The notes: generated by a model from the sequence alone, not told the origin. A DNA stretch of 38,462 nt from Bartonella sp. AU18XJBT (GCF_028618595.1 NZ_JAQITE010000019.1:1-38462), one strand, 5' to 3'. Shown: positions 27,518-36,069, counted from the first letter of the stretch. Numbers and translations: made by a program.

Positions 27518-27754
27518 CTAATCAGCAGGAACAAAAAACTCAACACGACGTAACTTTTCACCATTACGGGCTGGTACAACAACCACAATTGCACACATGT
27601 CCTTTCCGTCCTGAACTACCGGTTTTGAACGGACGAGAACCCCGCTCTCTTGCGCGGCAGCCTTCTTACCTACTTCAGCACACCCAGAAGCTAGAACAGA
27701 ATCCGCTCCTAAAAAAGCTGCTATTATTACGAACAAGAATTTTTTTTTCATCAT
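27518..27754 (-). CDS. feuN: Small secreted protein, probable FeuN modulator of FeuQ
   Basis: A 78-residue protein with a clear signal peptide (KKKFLFVIIAAFLGADSVLA) cleaved near residue 22, leaving a mature part of about 55 residues with two cysteines (C25, C54) that could form a disulphide. In Sinorhizobium meliloti a small periplasmic protein, FeuN, is encoded directly before feuP and restrains the FeuPQ pathway. Size, export signal and position agree, so I infer the same role; I cannot align the sequences. GAGGTGGG upstream supports the start. It opens the feuN-feuP-feuQ unit. Confidence 0.65.
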   Translation of the reverse strand: MMKKKFLFVIIAAFLGADSVLASGCAEVGKKAAAQESGVLVRSKPVVQDGKDMCAIVVVVPARNGEKLRRVEFFVPAD

Positions 27755-28081
27755 AAATATTTCAATAACCCACCTCTTCTCTTCCTTGATAAAGGATAAA
27801 AGAAATAATGGTTTTTTTCAGTCGATTTAAAAATCACAAATGGAAATAATTTATCCTCTATCTTACAGAAAAACATATTAATATTACTCTAAATTTTTAA
27901 AAACTCAAAATAAAAATATTTTTAATAATGAGAATAAAATCTCAATACACTATCTTACGAAAAATGAATAATTCTAAAATAAACTCTTTCTCTTTTAGCA
28001 CTATAGCAAAAAAATACTTCTACTCCATATAATTATTTTAGATTTGTTTGGTTGTATTTCTTTGCCATAGGCTCTCTTTAA
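27755..28081. other. Divergent control region between feuN and the PBP gene
   Basis: AT-rich stretch between two divergent genes, expected to hold both promoters. I see no single convincing -35/-10 pair, no hairpin and no small open frame. Confidence 0.45.
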
Positions 28082-30232
28082 ATGTTTGATTTTTTTAAAA
28101 AAAAGAAAAGGCGACACCGTAAGCCATTTCACAGTCCTGCTCTCATTGAATTAGACGCACGATTAGATACAGCGCTTTATCACATTCGTTCTGCTAACAG
28201 TTTTTTCTGGAAAAAGGCAAAAATCGTCTCACAAAATTTTCATCTTCAAGGATGGAAACGTTTTATCGTTGAAGTTCTCGATGAAATACTGACATTAGGG
28301 TTGATGGGATTTACTCTTTTCACTATTTTAGGCATTTCTGTTTTTCAACTGACCAAAACAGATTGGTCTTCTCCTAAAAACTTTTCCATTCTTTTTCTAG
28401 ATCGCTATGGAAATTCCATTGGGCACCGTGGTGCATTGCCAACGATCTCTGTCCCCGTTGAAGAAATGCCTGACACTGTCATTAAAGCAGTTCTTGCTAC
28501 AGAAGACCGTCGTTTTTTTGATCATTGGGGTATTGATTTTCAAGGGCTTACACGGGCAGTTTCACAAAATATGCAAGCTAACGGTGTGGTGCAAGGTGGC
28601 TCAACTCTCACACAACAATTGGCTAAAAATTTATTCTTAACAAACGAGAGAACCATAACACGTAAAATCAAAGAAGCTTATCTTGCTCTTTGGCTAGAAG
28701 CAAATTTTAGCAAAAAACAGATTTTACAACTTTATCTTGACCGAGCCTATATGGGAGGAAACAATTTTGGTATTGCCGCAGCGGCAAAATTTTATTTTGG
28801 AAAAAACATACGTCATGTCTCTTTAAGTGAATCTGCTATGTTAGCAGGACTCTTTAAAGCTCCAACAAAATATGCTCCTCATAGTCATCTCTTTGCGGCT
28901 CAAACACGTGCCAATGTCGTCCTTTCTAATCTTGTTAATAGTGGCTTTATGACGAAGAGCCAGATTATCAATGCGCATCGCCACCCTGCTAGGGCACTTC
29001 CCCAAATAGAAAATAATCAGCCTGATTATTTTCTTGATTGGGCATTCGAGGAAGTCAAAAAAATGCGTAATCAACTTCCAAGCCATAGTTTAATTATTCA
29101 AACGACCCTTGATCCGAATATTCAAAAAGCAGCAGAAGAATCAATTGCATATCATTTACATCAGTATGGTCAACAATATCGCGTAACACAAGCTGCCACT
29201 GTTATACTCGATAATAACGGTGCCGTATGCGCAATTGTTGGAGGTCTAGATTATAAAAAGAGCCAATTTAACAGAGCGACACAAGGCGGACGGCAAACTG
29301 GTTCTTCATTCAAACCTTATGTTTACGCAACCGCACTGGAACACGGACTTTCTCCATCAACAATCGTTTTAGATGCTCCTATTAATTGGGGAGGTTGGAC
29401 ACCAAAAAATAATTCTGGTCGTTATTTGGGAAAAATTGATTTAGCAACAGCTTTAGCTTTTTCCATTAATACAGTCCCTGTGTATCTCACCTATCAATAT
29501 CTTCACCGCGATACCCAACCCATCATAGATCTCATCAAGAATATGGGGATTAATGCGCATATTTTATCACACAAAACGATGGTTCTTGGCACTTCCAACA
29601 TGACCCCTATGGATCAAGCAACTGGCTTTAATGTCTTTGCGAATGGCGGGATAGCTGGTAATCGGCATGGGTTCATGCAAATCAGAACAATCGATGGACA
29701 TGTGGTATGGGATTTCGAGCATAGCGGAAATAAGTTACACAGAGTTCTCAGCAGACAATCAGCTGCTTATATGAACCAAATGATGGTGGGTGTCACAACA
29801 CGAGGATCTGGTAAGCGTGCTGCTCTACCCATGACTCTTGTCGCTGGGAAAACTGGAACATCACAATCCTATCGTGATGCTTGGTTTGTTGGCTTTACAG
29901 GCAATTATACTGGAGCGGTATGGATGGGAAATGATAACTTTTCACCGATGAATCGTGCTTTTGGGGGTGGAGTCCCTGCCATGATATGGCAACGCATCAT
30001 GCTTGCTGCACACCAAAATATTATGCTCAAACAACTCTATGGTGTTAAAGATTCTCTTCTTCCTTATCATCCCCCAATACTTTCCTCCCATGCAGATTCT
30101 GAATTCTTCTCCCCAACGCCTTCTACGCTTTCTCCTGAAACATTGAATATTGTGCGATTGATTAACAAAGATCTGAAAAAACCATCTGAAATTTCGTTGA
30201 AGATGAAAACAACTGGAGATTCAACATTTTGA
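28082..30232 (+). CDS. Class A penicillin-binding protein (PBP1A type)
   Basis: Bifunctional peptidoglycan synthase of 716 residues. A basic cytoplasmic N-terminus and one membrane anchor (about 71-91) precede a glycosyltransferase domain with catalytic E141 (ATEDRRFFDHWG) and GGSTLTQQLAKN (172-183). The transpeptidase domain has S408-S-F-K411, S461-I-N463 and K590-T-G592. All catalytic motifs are intact. It lacks the long insert of larger PBP1A proteins. Two small membrane-protein genes follow with overlapping starts, forming a likely operon. It diverges from the feu genes. Confidence 0.92.
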   Translation: MFDFFKKKKRRHRKPFHSPALIELDARLDTALYHIRSANSFFWKKAKIVSQNFHLQGWKRFIVEVLDEILTLGLMGFTLFTILGISVFQLTKTDWSSPKNFSILFLDRYGNSIGHRGALPTISVPVEEMPDTVIKAVLATEDRRFFDHWGIDFQGLTRAVSQNMQANGVVQGGSTLTQQLAKNLFLTNERTITRKIKEAYLALWLEANFSKKQILQLYLDRAYMGGNNFGIAAAAKFYFGKNIRHVSLSESAMLAGLFKAPTKYAPHSHLFAAQTRANVVLSNLVNSGFMTKSQIINAHRHPARALPQIENNQPDYFLDWAFEEVKKMRNQLPSHSLIIQTTLDPNIQKAAEESIAYHLHQYGQQYRVTQAATVILDNNGAVCAIVGGLDYKKSQFNRATQGGRQTGSSFKPYVYATALEHGLSPSTIVLDAPINWGGWTPKNNSGRYLGKIDLATALAFSINTVPVYLTYQYLHRDTQPIIDLIKNMGINAHILSHKTMVLGTSNMTPMDQATGFNVFANGGIAGNRHGFMQIRTIDGHVVWDFEHSGNKLHRVLSRQSAAYMNQMMVGVTTRGSGKRAALPMTLVAGKTGTSQSYRDAWFVGFTGNYTGAVWMGNDNFSPMNRAFGGGVPAMIWQRIMLAAHQNIMLKQLYGVKDSLLPYHPPILSSHADSEFFSPTPSTLSPETLNIVRLINKDLKKPSEISLKMKTTGDSTF

Positions 30233-30846
30233 ATTCAAGATATCCACTGATGTTTTTTAATATCACCATTTTCTTTTTTATCTTCGCTTTTTCTATTTTA
30301 TGTGGAAAATGGAGTGTCGATTATGTGCTCAATTCCTTTCATCATTTTGGACTCTTTAGAATTGGAAAATGGAGTGCTTATCCACAAATGGGAACCGCCA
30401 ATATGGATCCCTATACCCGCGCTCGCACCGCTAAACAAGGCATTGTTTCATTCGGACGCACTGAAGGTATTCAATTCCAGATTTGGCGAGATAACCAAGG
30501 GCGCCCACTCCACCCTCACTGTCATTATTTGCTCAAAGGCACCATCCCTGAAACTCGTCTTTTTACCCTTTATACAGCTGACAAATCCCTAAAACCCTAT
30601 ACTTCATCCAAAGAAATACCTTTTGAACTCCACACGAACGCTATTACTTATGAGCATGACGGCTCATTGCGCATCAATATTTCACCTACACCGCAAGCCG
30701 GCAATTGGCTTGCAACAATTAGTCAAAAAGAATTCGGGCTTATTCTCACTTTATACGATACCCCAATCATCTCAGCAACGGCATTACAAAAGCTCACAAT
30801 GCCCTCAATAGAACAAATCCCATCAGGACAAATAAATTGTGACTAG
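30229..30846 (+). CDS. DUF1214 membrane-anchored protein
   Basis: A 205-residue protein with an N-terminal membrane anchor (about 7-25) and a periplasmic DUF1214 domain, seen in PYTRARTAKQGIVSF near 61-75 and PLHPHCHYLLKG. DUF1214 and DUF1254 domains typically occur together; the companion follows directly. The TTG start overlaps the PBP stop as TTGA and has GGAG ten bases upstream; an ATG at 30250 is the alternative but has no ribosome site. Molecular function is unknown. Confidence 0.75.
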   Translation: MNSRYPLMFFNITIFFFIFAFSILCGKWSVDYVLNSFHHFGLFRIGKWSAYPQMGTANMDPYTRARTAKQGIVSFGRTEGIQFQIWRDNQGRPLHPHCHYLLKGTIPETRLFTLYTADKSLKPYTSSKEIPFELHTNAITYEHDGSLRINISPTPQAGNWLATISQKEFGLILTLYDTPIISATALQKLTMPSIEQIPSGQINCD

Positions 30847-31378
30847 ATTTATTCATACCGCACTTCTTGCAATCATTGGCGCTATTATCGTTCATATTTG
30901 CGTTCTCTTTCTCATCCCCACTTGGGCACAAAATAATATATGGACAGCACTTAAAAAATCCGGCGCCCCTTATCAATTTGTTGCTTTTACTCCCGATAAT
31001 CCTATTCAACAATCTGCTGATCCACTCTTTCTTCTTAAAGTCTGCAGATTTAATCTTGAAAATGGACCTGTTCATTTGAAAGCTTTGAAAACACGACAAT
31101 TTTGGTCACTCACTGCTTACACACACAACGGAATTATTTTTTATAGCCTTAATGACCGAACAGCCCCTGATAATACTCTCGATCTTATCATTGGAAAAAC
31201 AATACAAATAATAGAACTCAAAAAATCAAAACCTAAAATAAATGCTAATTCAGTTTTGGTTGCTAAAAATTTGAATGAAGGTTTTGTCATTTTACGTATT
31301 TTTGCCCCTTCTTCACTTGCAAAAAAGGAAAGTGAATCTTTCCTTTCATCTGCAACCTGCCGCATATTTTATGAATAA
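30839..31378 (+). CDS. DUF1254 membrane-anchored protein
   Basis: A 179-residue protein with an N-terminal membrane segment (about 6-28) and a short DUF1254-type domain (CRFNLENGPVHLKAL, then FWSLTAYTHNG). The GTG start lies eight bases inside the preceding gene, with AGGA ten bases upstream. With the DUF1214 partner and the penicillin-binding protein it forms a three-gene unit joined by overlaps. Function is unknown; the context hints at the cell envelope. Confidence 0.75.
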   Translation: MTRFIHTALLAIIGAIIVHICVLFLIPTWAQNNIWTALKKSGAPYQFVAFTPDNPIQQSADPLFLLKVCRFNLENGPVHLKALKTRQFWSLTAYTHNGIIFYSLNDRTAPDNTLDLIIGKTIQIIELKKSKPKINANSVLVAKNLNEGFVILRIFAPSSLAKKESESFLSSATCRIFYE

Positions 31379-31910
31379 AAACAGACTAACCTCTCATTTG
31401 GACAACACCTTACTTTCTATACAAAATAAACAAAGCCTCTCAAAATGGTTATCTTTTTTCTCTATTAATCGAATACGCGAATTCAAGTTTGTCTGATTGT
31501 AGATCCCTCAATTTTTATTGAGATAGAATGAAATCTCTATTGCACATCATCATATCCTATTTGATACGCATTATCTGACAGAAAAAACTCCCCGCAATCA
31601 GAAGAGAAAAATCAAGAGTAAAGTTCTAGAAAAATATGCTGCTAACAACCGTAAAACTTGCTATTTGAGTTTTTTCTTTTTATTTACAAACGTTTCCATA
31701 AAGTTTGCATCAATGACATGATAAACTATAGAGGAAATTCTGATACCTTCAATAAAGTGCGAAAATAATCGCTGGAAACTTATAAGACATTATGCATCCT
31801 TGATCTCAAAAATAAGTGCTTTATTTTTCTCTTATAAGCAGAAGTTTTTTGTAAAATAGGCACTCTGAAAAAACTTGGCTTATAGTTTACAATTGAGGGG
31901 AAAAAACTTC
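31379..31910. other. Intergenic stretch before the DUF1499 gene
   Basis: No gene supported. CTCAAT-TTTT-ATTGAG (31507-31522) is a perfect six-pair hairpin without a T-run. AAAACT...AGTTTT (31654-31674) followed by TTCTTTTT is a weak, AT-only terminator candidate for the PBP operon. Confidence 0.4.
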
Positions 31911-32696
31911 ATGAAGAAGAGATATGTTCGGTTCGTTTCAAGAGCAGCAGTATGGTCCCCTCGATTTGGTGGATTAGCGTTCTTTATTTTATTATTTTCA
32001 GTCATTTTACAACGTTTTTCCGTCATTAACGTAATTGATTTCATAATTTTGATCGGAATCTCTAGCGGCTGTGTGATTATTTCTCTTTTTCTTGCTTTAA
32101 AAGCACTTCATAGCTTATGGGTCTATGGAGCCCTAGGGGGAATGAAAGCTTTAAAAGGGATCATTTATTCACTCATAACTACTACACCATTGATGTTATT
32201 TTTTGGACTTTGGTTGACCTTACCAGCTCTTTACGATATTTCTACCGACACACAAAGCCCACCCGCTTTTTTTCGCACAATACGTCCCAGCGATGCTTTG
32301 CCACTTAAAAGTGTTTTGACTGAACAAGCAGCATTACAGATGTCACAATGGCCAGAAATATCGGGGCGCCGTTATGATGGTTCACCTGATCGTATTCGCG
32401 AATCTGTTCTCAATGTTTTAGCAGCCTATGATTGGCCTGTTGTGGCTCAAAAAAAGTTTAAAGGTGAAGAGAATGAACTGTATATTGAAACAATGGCAAA
32501 AACTTTTTACCTTGGTTTCATTTCAGACATTATCATTCGTTTAACTGATGAAGGGGATACAACTTTTGTTGATATGCGCTCTGCTTCTCGTTATTTGCCA
32601 AGAGATTTGGGAACGAATGCTGCTTTTATTATCGATTTTATGGATGCACTTGATACAGAAATCGCCTCACTTCCTCTTTCTGAAGATAATGAGTAG
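31911..32696 (+). CDS. DUF1499 membrane protein
   Basis: A 261-residue protein with three N-terminal membrane segments (about 19-40, 43-66 and 83-108) and a C-terminal DUF1499 domain. That domain is seen in QWPEISGRRYDGSPDRI and, near 215-240, in the segment from DEGDTTFVDMRSASRY to PRDLGTNA. The ATG at 31911 was chosen because GAGGGG lies ten bases upstream; the frame is open 36 bases further. It is transcribed alone. Function is unknown. Confidence 0.82.
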   Translation: MKKRYVRFVSRAAVWSPRFGGLAFFILLFSVILQRFSVINVIDFIILIGISSGCVIISLFLALKALHSLWVYGALGGMKALKGIIYSLITTTPLMLFFGLWLTLPALYDISTDTQSPPAFFRTIRPSDALPLKSVLTEQAALQMSQWPEISGRRYDGSPDRIRESVLNVLAAYDWPVVAQKKFKGEENELYIETMAKTFYLGFISDIIIRLTDEGDTTFVDMRSASRYLPRDLGTNAAFIIDFMDALDTEIASLPLSEDNE

Positions 32697-33249
32697 AGGC
32701 TAGAAGTATAGTAAGTTACATTTACTAAATTAGCTTATTTCAAAAATAAATTTTGAGACGTGCAGAAATGCACAAAACAGTTATCGACTCTCAACGGCTA
32801 TAAGCATTACTGACAAGTTCTTTGACCACCCCAAGGCAACTTATAGCCTCTTTTTAGCGCGTGACATATAGATAAAATATTTGAATTCAAATTCTAAACT
32901 TAAATACTATAATTGATTTTACATATATTTTTTATGCTCAGAAATCTCATCATGAGAGTAGTCAAGAAGACTTCTCTAATAAGGAAATTAAGCATTTTGT
33001 ACAGGCGTATTTTTCCAATGAAAATAGAAAAATATACCCTCATCAAGAAAGATTAAATACATTTATCATAAAATATGATGCATATGTAATATAGTTACAG
33101 AAAAAATCAACAATAAAATACACATAAATTCATCTGTATTTTACAATAAATGATTATTGCAATTTCATAAAGAAACTTCATAATAATAAAACAAAAATTA
33201 TATATAATTACAAATAATATAAACTTATTTAAATGAAAATCATTTTTCA
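32697..33249. other. Boundary stretch before the AT-rich island
   Basis: No gene supported. It contains the hairpin at 32796-32855. From about 32880 rightwards the DNA becomes markedly richer in A and T than the core genes to the left, marking the edge of the small-gene island. Confidence 0.5.
32796..32855 (+). terminator. Two-tier hairpin with T-run after the DUF1499 gene
   Basis: GGCTATAAG (32796-32804) pairs perfectly with CTTATAGCC (32840-32848), and TCTTTTT follows directly. The 35-base interior can form a second short stem, CTTTG-ACCACCC-CAAGG. The T-run suggests an intrinsic terminator; the large structured loop would also suit a small RNA 3' end. Confidence 0.5.
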
Positions 33250-33483
33250 TCAAACATAATTTAAATATAAATAATAATATCTAATATATTTAAACGCCAT
33301 ATAAATAAAATAAAACGCCAAAAATAACAAAAATAACCTACTAAATGTATTAATTGCTTCATTTATGCTATTTTTCCAATTGTCACCACTGTATCTATAA
33401 ATTAATGAAAATATAAAAATAAATATTGAAAATAAAATATCAAAAACATTATTATATAAAGATAATAAATAATTATTTTTCAT
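33250..33483 (-). CDS. Small two-helix membrane protein, immunity-like
   Basis: A 77-residue very hydrophobic protein with two membrane segments around a polar middle, YRYSGDNWKNSINEAIN (about 29-45). The GxNW core recalls the KGxNWSIK core of the 58-59-residue family further right, so I infer a distant relationship. Its start overlaps the preceding small gene by 11 bases. No known domain is recognised; immunity to a bacteriocin is inference from context. Confidence 0.5.
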   Translation of the reverse strand: MKNNYLLSLYNNVFDILFSIFIFIFSLIYRYSGDNWKNSINEAINTFSRLFLLFLAFYFIYMAFKYIRYYYLYLNYV

Positions 33484-33688
33484 ATAAATAACGTATACAA
33501 ATAAAAAATGTTATAGAAAGTAATATAATAAATATAATGAACAAAAATGTGCTTAATAACATTTTTTTCACAATTTCTTTGTTACTATAACCTTTAAATT
33601 TATAATGTAAAAACATGGCATAGAAAAATATAAAGAAAAAACATGTAGAAGATAATAATTCTGCAATAATACGAATAATATCACTCAT
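33473..33688 (-). CDS. Small two-helix membrane protein, immunity-like
   Basis: A 71-residue protein, clearly paralogous to the product of 33907-34113: both begin with a short acidic head and IIxELLxS, share KGYSxKEIxKKxLL in the middle and end IRYxYE(K/Q). Two membrane helices flank the basic centre. The ATG is preceded by GATTTTTTT, the same sequence found before the other small genes here. First gene of an overlapping pair. Function inferred only from context. Confidence 0.55.
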   Translation of the reverse strand: MSDIIRIIAELLSSTCFFFIFFYAMFLHYKFKGYSNKEIVKKMLLSTFLFIIFIILLSITFFICIRYLYEK

Positions 33689-33734
33689 AAAAAAATCTAA
33701 ATTAAATATATATAAAAAACTAATTTATTCTTAA

Positions 33735-33917
33735 TTAATGATTTAATGTTAATATTTTTTTCATTACATACCTTAGATACATAATACAATTTAAATAAAT
33801 ATAATTAAACAAAAAATGCAAAAAACAATTCATAAAATATATTAAAAATATAGATAACAAATAAAATTTCCAAATTAATTTATAATTACAAATTAATAAT
33901 GAATAATCATTGTTCAT
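33735..33917 (-). CDS. Small membrane protein, probably eroded copy
   Basis: A 60-residue hydrophobic protein, overlapping the preceding gene by 11 bases exactly as in the neighbouring pair. Its first residues (MNNDYSLLICNY) resemble the MKNNYLLSLYNN of the 33250-33483 product, but it lacks the GxNW centre and is shorter. It may be a frameshifted or shortened duplicate. Whether it is expressed is uncertain. Confidence 0.4.
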   Translation of the reverse strand: MNNDYSLLICNYKLIWKFYLLSIFLIYFMNCFLHFLFNYIYLNCIMYLRYVMKKILTLNH

Positions 33918-34113
33918 AGAAATAACGTATATAAATAAAAAATGTCATAGAAAATAATATAAAGAACAAAAATATTCTTAACAAAATTTTTTTCCAAATT
34001 TCTTTTTTACTATAACCTTTAGATTTATAATATGAAAACAATGTATAGAAAAATATAAATAAAGCACCTATAGAAAATAATAATTCTACAATAATACTAA
34101 TAAGCTCATTCAT
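33907..34113 (-). CDS. Small two-helix membrane protein, immunity-like
   Basis: A 68-residue protein: helix, polar centre KSKGYSKKEIWKKILL, helix, end YIRYFYEQ. The paralogue at 33473-33688 aligns over its whole length. I start at the ATG at 34113 because the paralogue begins there and GGATTTTTTTT precedes it; the frame is open 72 bases further upstream. It lies 124 bases after the frameshifted bacteriocin-like gene in the same direction, the position expected of an immunity gene. Confidence 0.55.
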   Translation of the reverse strand: MNELISIIVELLFSIGALFIFFYTLFSYYKSKGYSKKEIWKKILLRIFLFFILFSMTFFIYIRYFYEQ

Positions 34114-34237
34114 AAAAAAAATCCAAATTAAATATATAATTTTGTAAATTATGCACCTAAACCTTCTTGTCAAGTTTGTAGACACATAATTATGCCTACA
34201 AGCTTGTTCATTTTAGAAATATCTGCTGATTTTTATA

Positions 34238-34475
34238 TTAGCGATAACATTTATAGCCTGTATATCCCAAACCTGTACCAAATCCTACTGCAGAACCAAC
34301 TCTTCCTCCTAACCATAGACCTTCCGCAGCGCCTATTGATCCTCCAGTTACCCCCCCCCATAACTCCACCAATTACCACTCCCATATTATGTCCCCTATG
34401 TCCCATTGAAAATCCTGCAGAGAGATAATCTCCAACAGTACCCCCAGGTCGTGACCCACTGCTTGAAAAATTCAT
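34238..34475 (-). pseudogene. Bacteriocin-like glycine-zipper gene broken at a G9 run
   Basis: Reading from the ATG at 34475 gives MNFSSSGSRPGGTVGDYLSA and a glycine-rich stretch to GVVIGGVMGGG, where the frame is lost in a run of nine G (34351-34359 on the plus strand as C9). With eight G the frame would continue VTGGSIGAAEGLWLGGRVGS and end GYTGYKCYR at the TAA at 34238, about 78 residues in all. GxxxG patterns and size fit a class II (Blp-like) bacteriocin. The run may be a phase-variable switch, a sequencing error or a true lesion. A 136-base upstream block is shared with the large bacteriocin-like gene. Confidence 0.6.
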
Positions 34476-34543
34476 TGATGTAAAATTAGACCAACCTAGA
34501 AAAATTAGAACCAAATGAACGAAACATAATAAATAATTTTTTA

Positions 34544-34679
34544 ATTATTAAAAATAACTGTATTACAACGATACGGTGGGAATTATGTTATTATTCATTT
34601 TAGCAAATTTCAAATATAATTTGTATAAATAACAATAAAAATACTTTATAAATAATAAATACATTATGTTTATATTATA
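34544..34679. repeat. 136-base upstream block, copy 1
   Basis: Closely matches 37548-37683 over its full length without obvious gaps, from ATTATTAAAAATAACTGTAT to GTTTATATTATA. Both copies lie directly upstream of a bacteriocin-like gene read on the minus strand, so the block is likely a shared promoter and leader. Confidence 0.7.
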
Positions 34680-34775
34680 TATATCAAAAGTTTTAGCTAT
34701 TTCACTATTGATTTAATATATGTATATATAAATAACAAGATTAACTAAAATAATTATAATTTATATAAATAATTT

Positions 34776-34952
34776 TTATAAAATTCCCATATATTCAATT
34801 AATAAATTTGCAGCATAGTATAATATAAAAAACCTAATTGTTGTTAATATTGTCCTTTTTATACTCCAGTTCTCACCTTTAAATCTATTGTAAAAAAACA
34901 TGCAAAGTCCAAATCCAATTGCTGTCATTAAGGAGCTAGTAAAAGTATGCAT
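34776..34952 (-). CDS. 58-residue immunity-like membrane protein, copy 1
   Basis: Two membrane helices around the basic core RFKGENWSIKRTIL, ending LLIEYMGIL. About 85 percent identical by eye to copy 2. The frame extends upstream to an ATG at 34979 (MKFQSGFFVMHTF), created where a deletion joined the end of a lost bacteriocin-like gene to this one; the paralogues support the inner ATG at 34952. Hydrophobic two-helix proteins beside class II bacteriocins are often immunity proteins; that role is inferred. Confidence 0.6.
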   Translation of the reverse strand: MHTFTSSLMTAIGFGLCMFFYNRFKGENWSIKRTILTTIRFFILYYAANLLIEYMGIL

Positions 34953-35085
34953 AACAAAAAATCCAGACTGAAATTTCATCTACTTTATGAATGATTTTAT
35001 ATATAGAGAGATATAGATAGAAATTGAGAATGCTATAAATAATAAACTTAACTTAATTAAATATAATTTTATATATAAACAATCT

Positions 35086-35262
35086 TTATAAAATTCCCAT
35101 ATATTTAACTAATAAATTTCCAGCATAATATAATATAAAAAACATAATTGTTGATAATATTGTCCTTTTTATACTCCAGTTCTCACCTTTAAATCTATTG
35201 TAAAAAAACATGCAAAATCCAAATGCAATTGCTGTCATTAAGGAGCTAGTAAAAGTATGCAT
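35086..35262 (-). CDS. 58-residue immunity-like membrane protein, copy 2
   Basis: An intact frame starting MHTFTSSLMTAIAFGF, with core NRFKGENWSIKRTILSTI and end LLVKYMGIL. It is too short for most gene callers and is easily missed. Members of the family are kept open while the bacteriocin-like genes between them are broken. A tiny hydrophobic frame (35246-35329) overlaps its start. Role inferred as for copy 1. Confidence 0.6.
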   Translation of the reverse strand: MHTFTSSLMTAIAFGFCMFFYNRFKGENWSIKRTILSTIMFFILYYAGNLLVKYMGIL

Positions 35263-35329
35263 AATAAAAAATCAAAAATAAAACATCTATTGTCATAAAC
35301 AAAAATATCCCTGAAATCAGTTTAACCAT
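35246..35329 (-). CDS. Tiny hydrophobic peptide frame before immunity copy 2
   Basis: A 27-residue frame beginning MVKLISGIFLFMTIDVLF, overlapping the start of the following small gene by 17 bases. A near-identical frame (MAKLISGIFLYMIIDILF) lies at 36566-36637 in the same position. It could couple translation to the next gene or be a membrane-active peptide. The ribosome site is weak, and the third copy is disrupted. Confidence 0.3.
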   Translation of the reverse strand: MVKLISGIFLFMTIDVLFLIFYYAYFY

Positions 35330-35417
35330 AGCTTTAAAGTATGTTTACAATATCACTGATCTCAGAAATATCTTTATCGTTATTTTCTAAATAAATTAGA
35401 AACAGTGTTCTTCCACT

Positions 35418-35650
35418 TTATGAATGGCATTTATTGTACTTATCTATCAAACCGTTAGCTGCTCCTCCTAATCTGCCTGTTAGCGCTCCTTCCGGACCCA
35501 ATAACGCACCAGCAATACCTCCTATTACTTCTCCTATGAGTCCGCCTGCACCTTCTGCTTAGGAATGAGCGCCTGCGCTACAATCATCTTTTTCTGGAAA
35601 AAGCAAAATTTTTAGATGTGAGTTAATAATTGAATCATGTGATGAGCATG
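35418..35650 (-). pseudogene. Broken single-module bacteriocin-like gene, copy A
   Basis: Translates as LLFPEKDDCSAGAHS, then TAA (35559-35561), then AEGAGGLIGEVIGGIAGALL and on to GLIDKYNKCHS with a stop at 35418. The intact paralogue reads AHAQAAG where the stop lies. The start codon region also differs (no in-frame ATG). A single leader, one glycine-rich core and one DKYNxCHS tail show what the ancestral unit looked like. Confidence 0.7.
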
Positions 35651-35735
35651 CTATTTAGCAAGAAATAAACTATAATCTGTAAAAATATATAAATTATAAT
35701 AAATAATAAAATACTGATAATAACTTTATTTTATG

Positions 35736-35915
35736 TTATTTTAAAATTCCCATATATTTAGCTAATAAAATTCCAGAGTAATATAATATAAAAAACGTAA
35801 TTGTCGATAATATCTTCCTTTTTATACTCCAGTTCTTACCTTTAGATCTATTGTAAAAAAAAATTGAAAATCCATATATAAACGTTACCAATAAGGCGCC
35901 AGTAAAATTATTCAT
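35736..35915 (-). CDS. 59-residue immunity-like membrane protein, copy 3
   Basis: Begins MNNFTGALLVTFIYGF, with core NRSKGKNWSIKRKILSTI and end LLAKYMGILK. More diverged than copies 1 and 2, mostly in the first helix, while the core is kept. The ATG at 35915 is preferred over an upstream TTG; GGATTTTTTTGTT precedes it, as in the related genes. Role inferred from context. Confidence 0.6.
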   Translation of the reverse strand: MNNFTGALLVTFIYGFSIFFYNRSKGKNWSIKRKILSTITFFILYYSGILLAKYMGILK

Positions 35916-36069
35916 AACAAAAAAATCCAAAATAAAATATCTATTGTCTTAAACAAAAATATTCCTGAAATCAATTACCATAGCTTTAAAGTATGTTTAC
36001 AATATCACTGATCTCAGAAATATCTTTATCGTTATTTTCTAAATAAATTAGAAACAGTGTTCTTCCACT

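Noticed and set aside
27154-27756. A 200-codon plus-strand frame opposite feuP and feuN
   Set aside because: Low-complexity glutamine- and histidine-rich antisense shadow of two well-supported genes.
34192-34428. A 78-codon plus-strand frame opposite the broken glycine-zipper gene
   Set aside because: Proline- and leucine-rich product arises from the complement of glycine codons; the minus-strand reading is conserved in paralogous copies.
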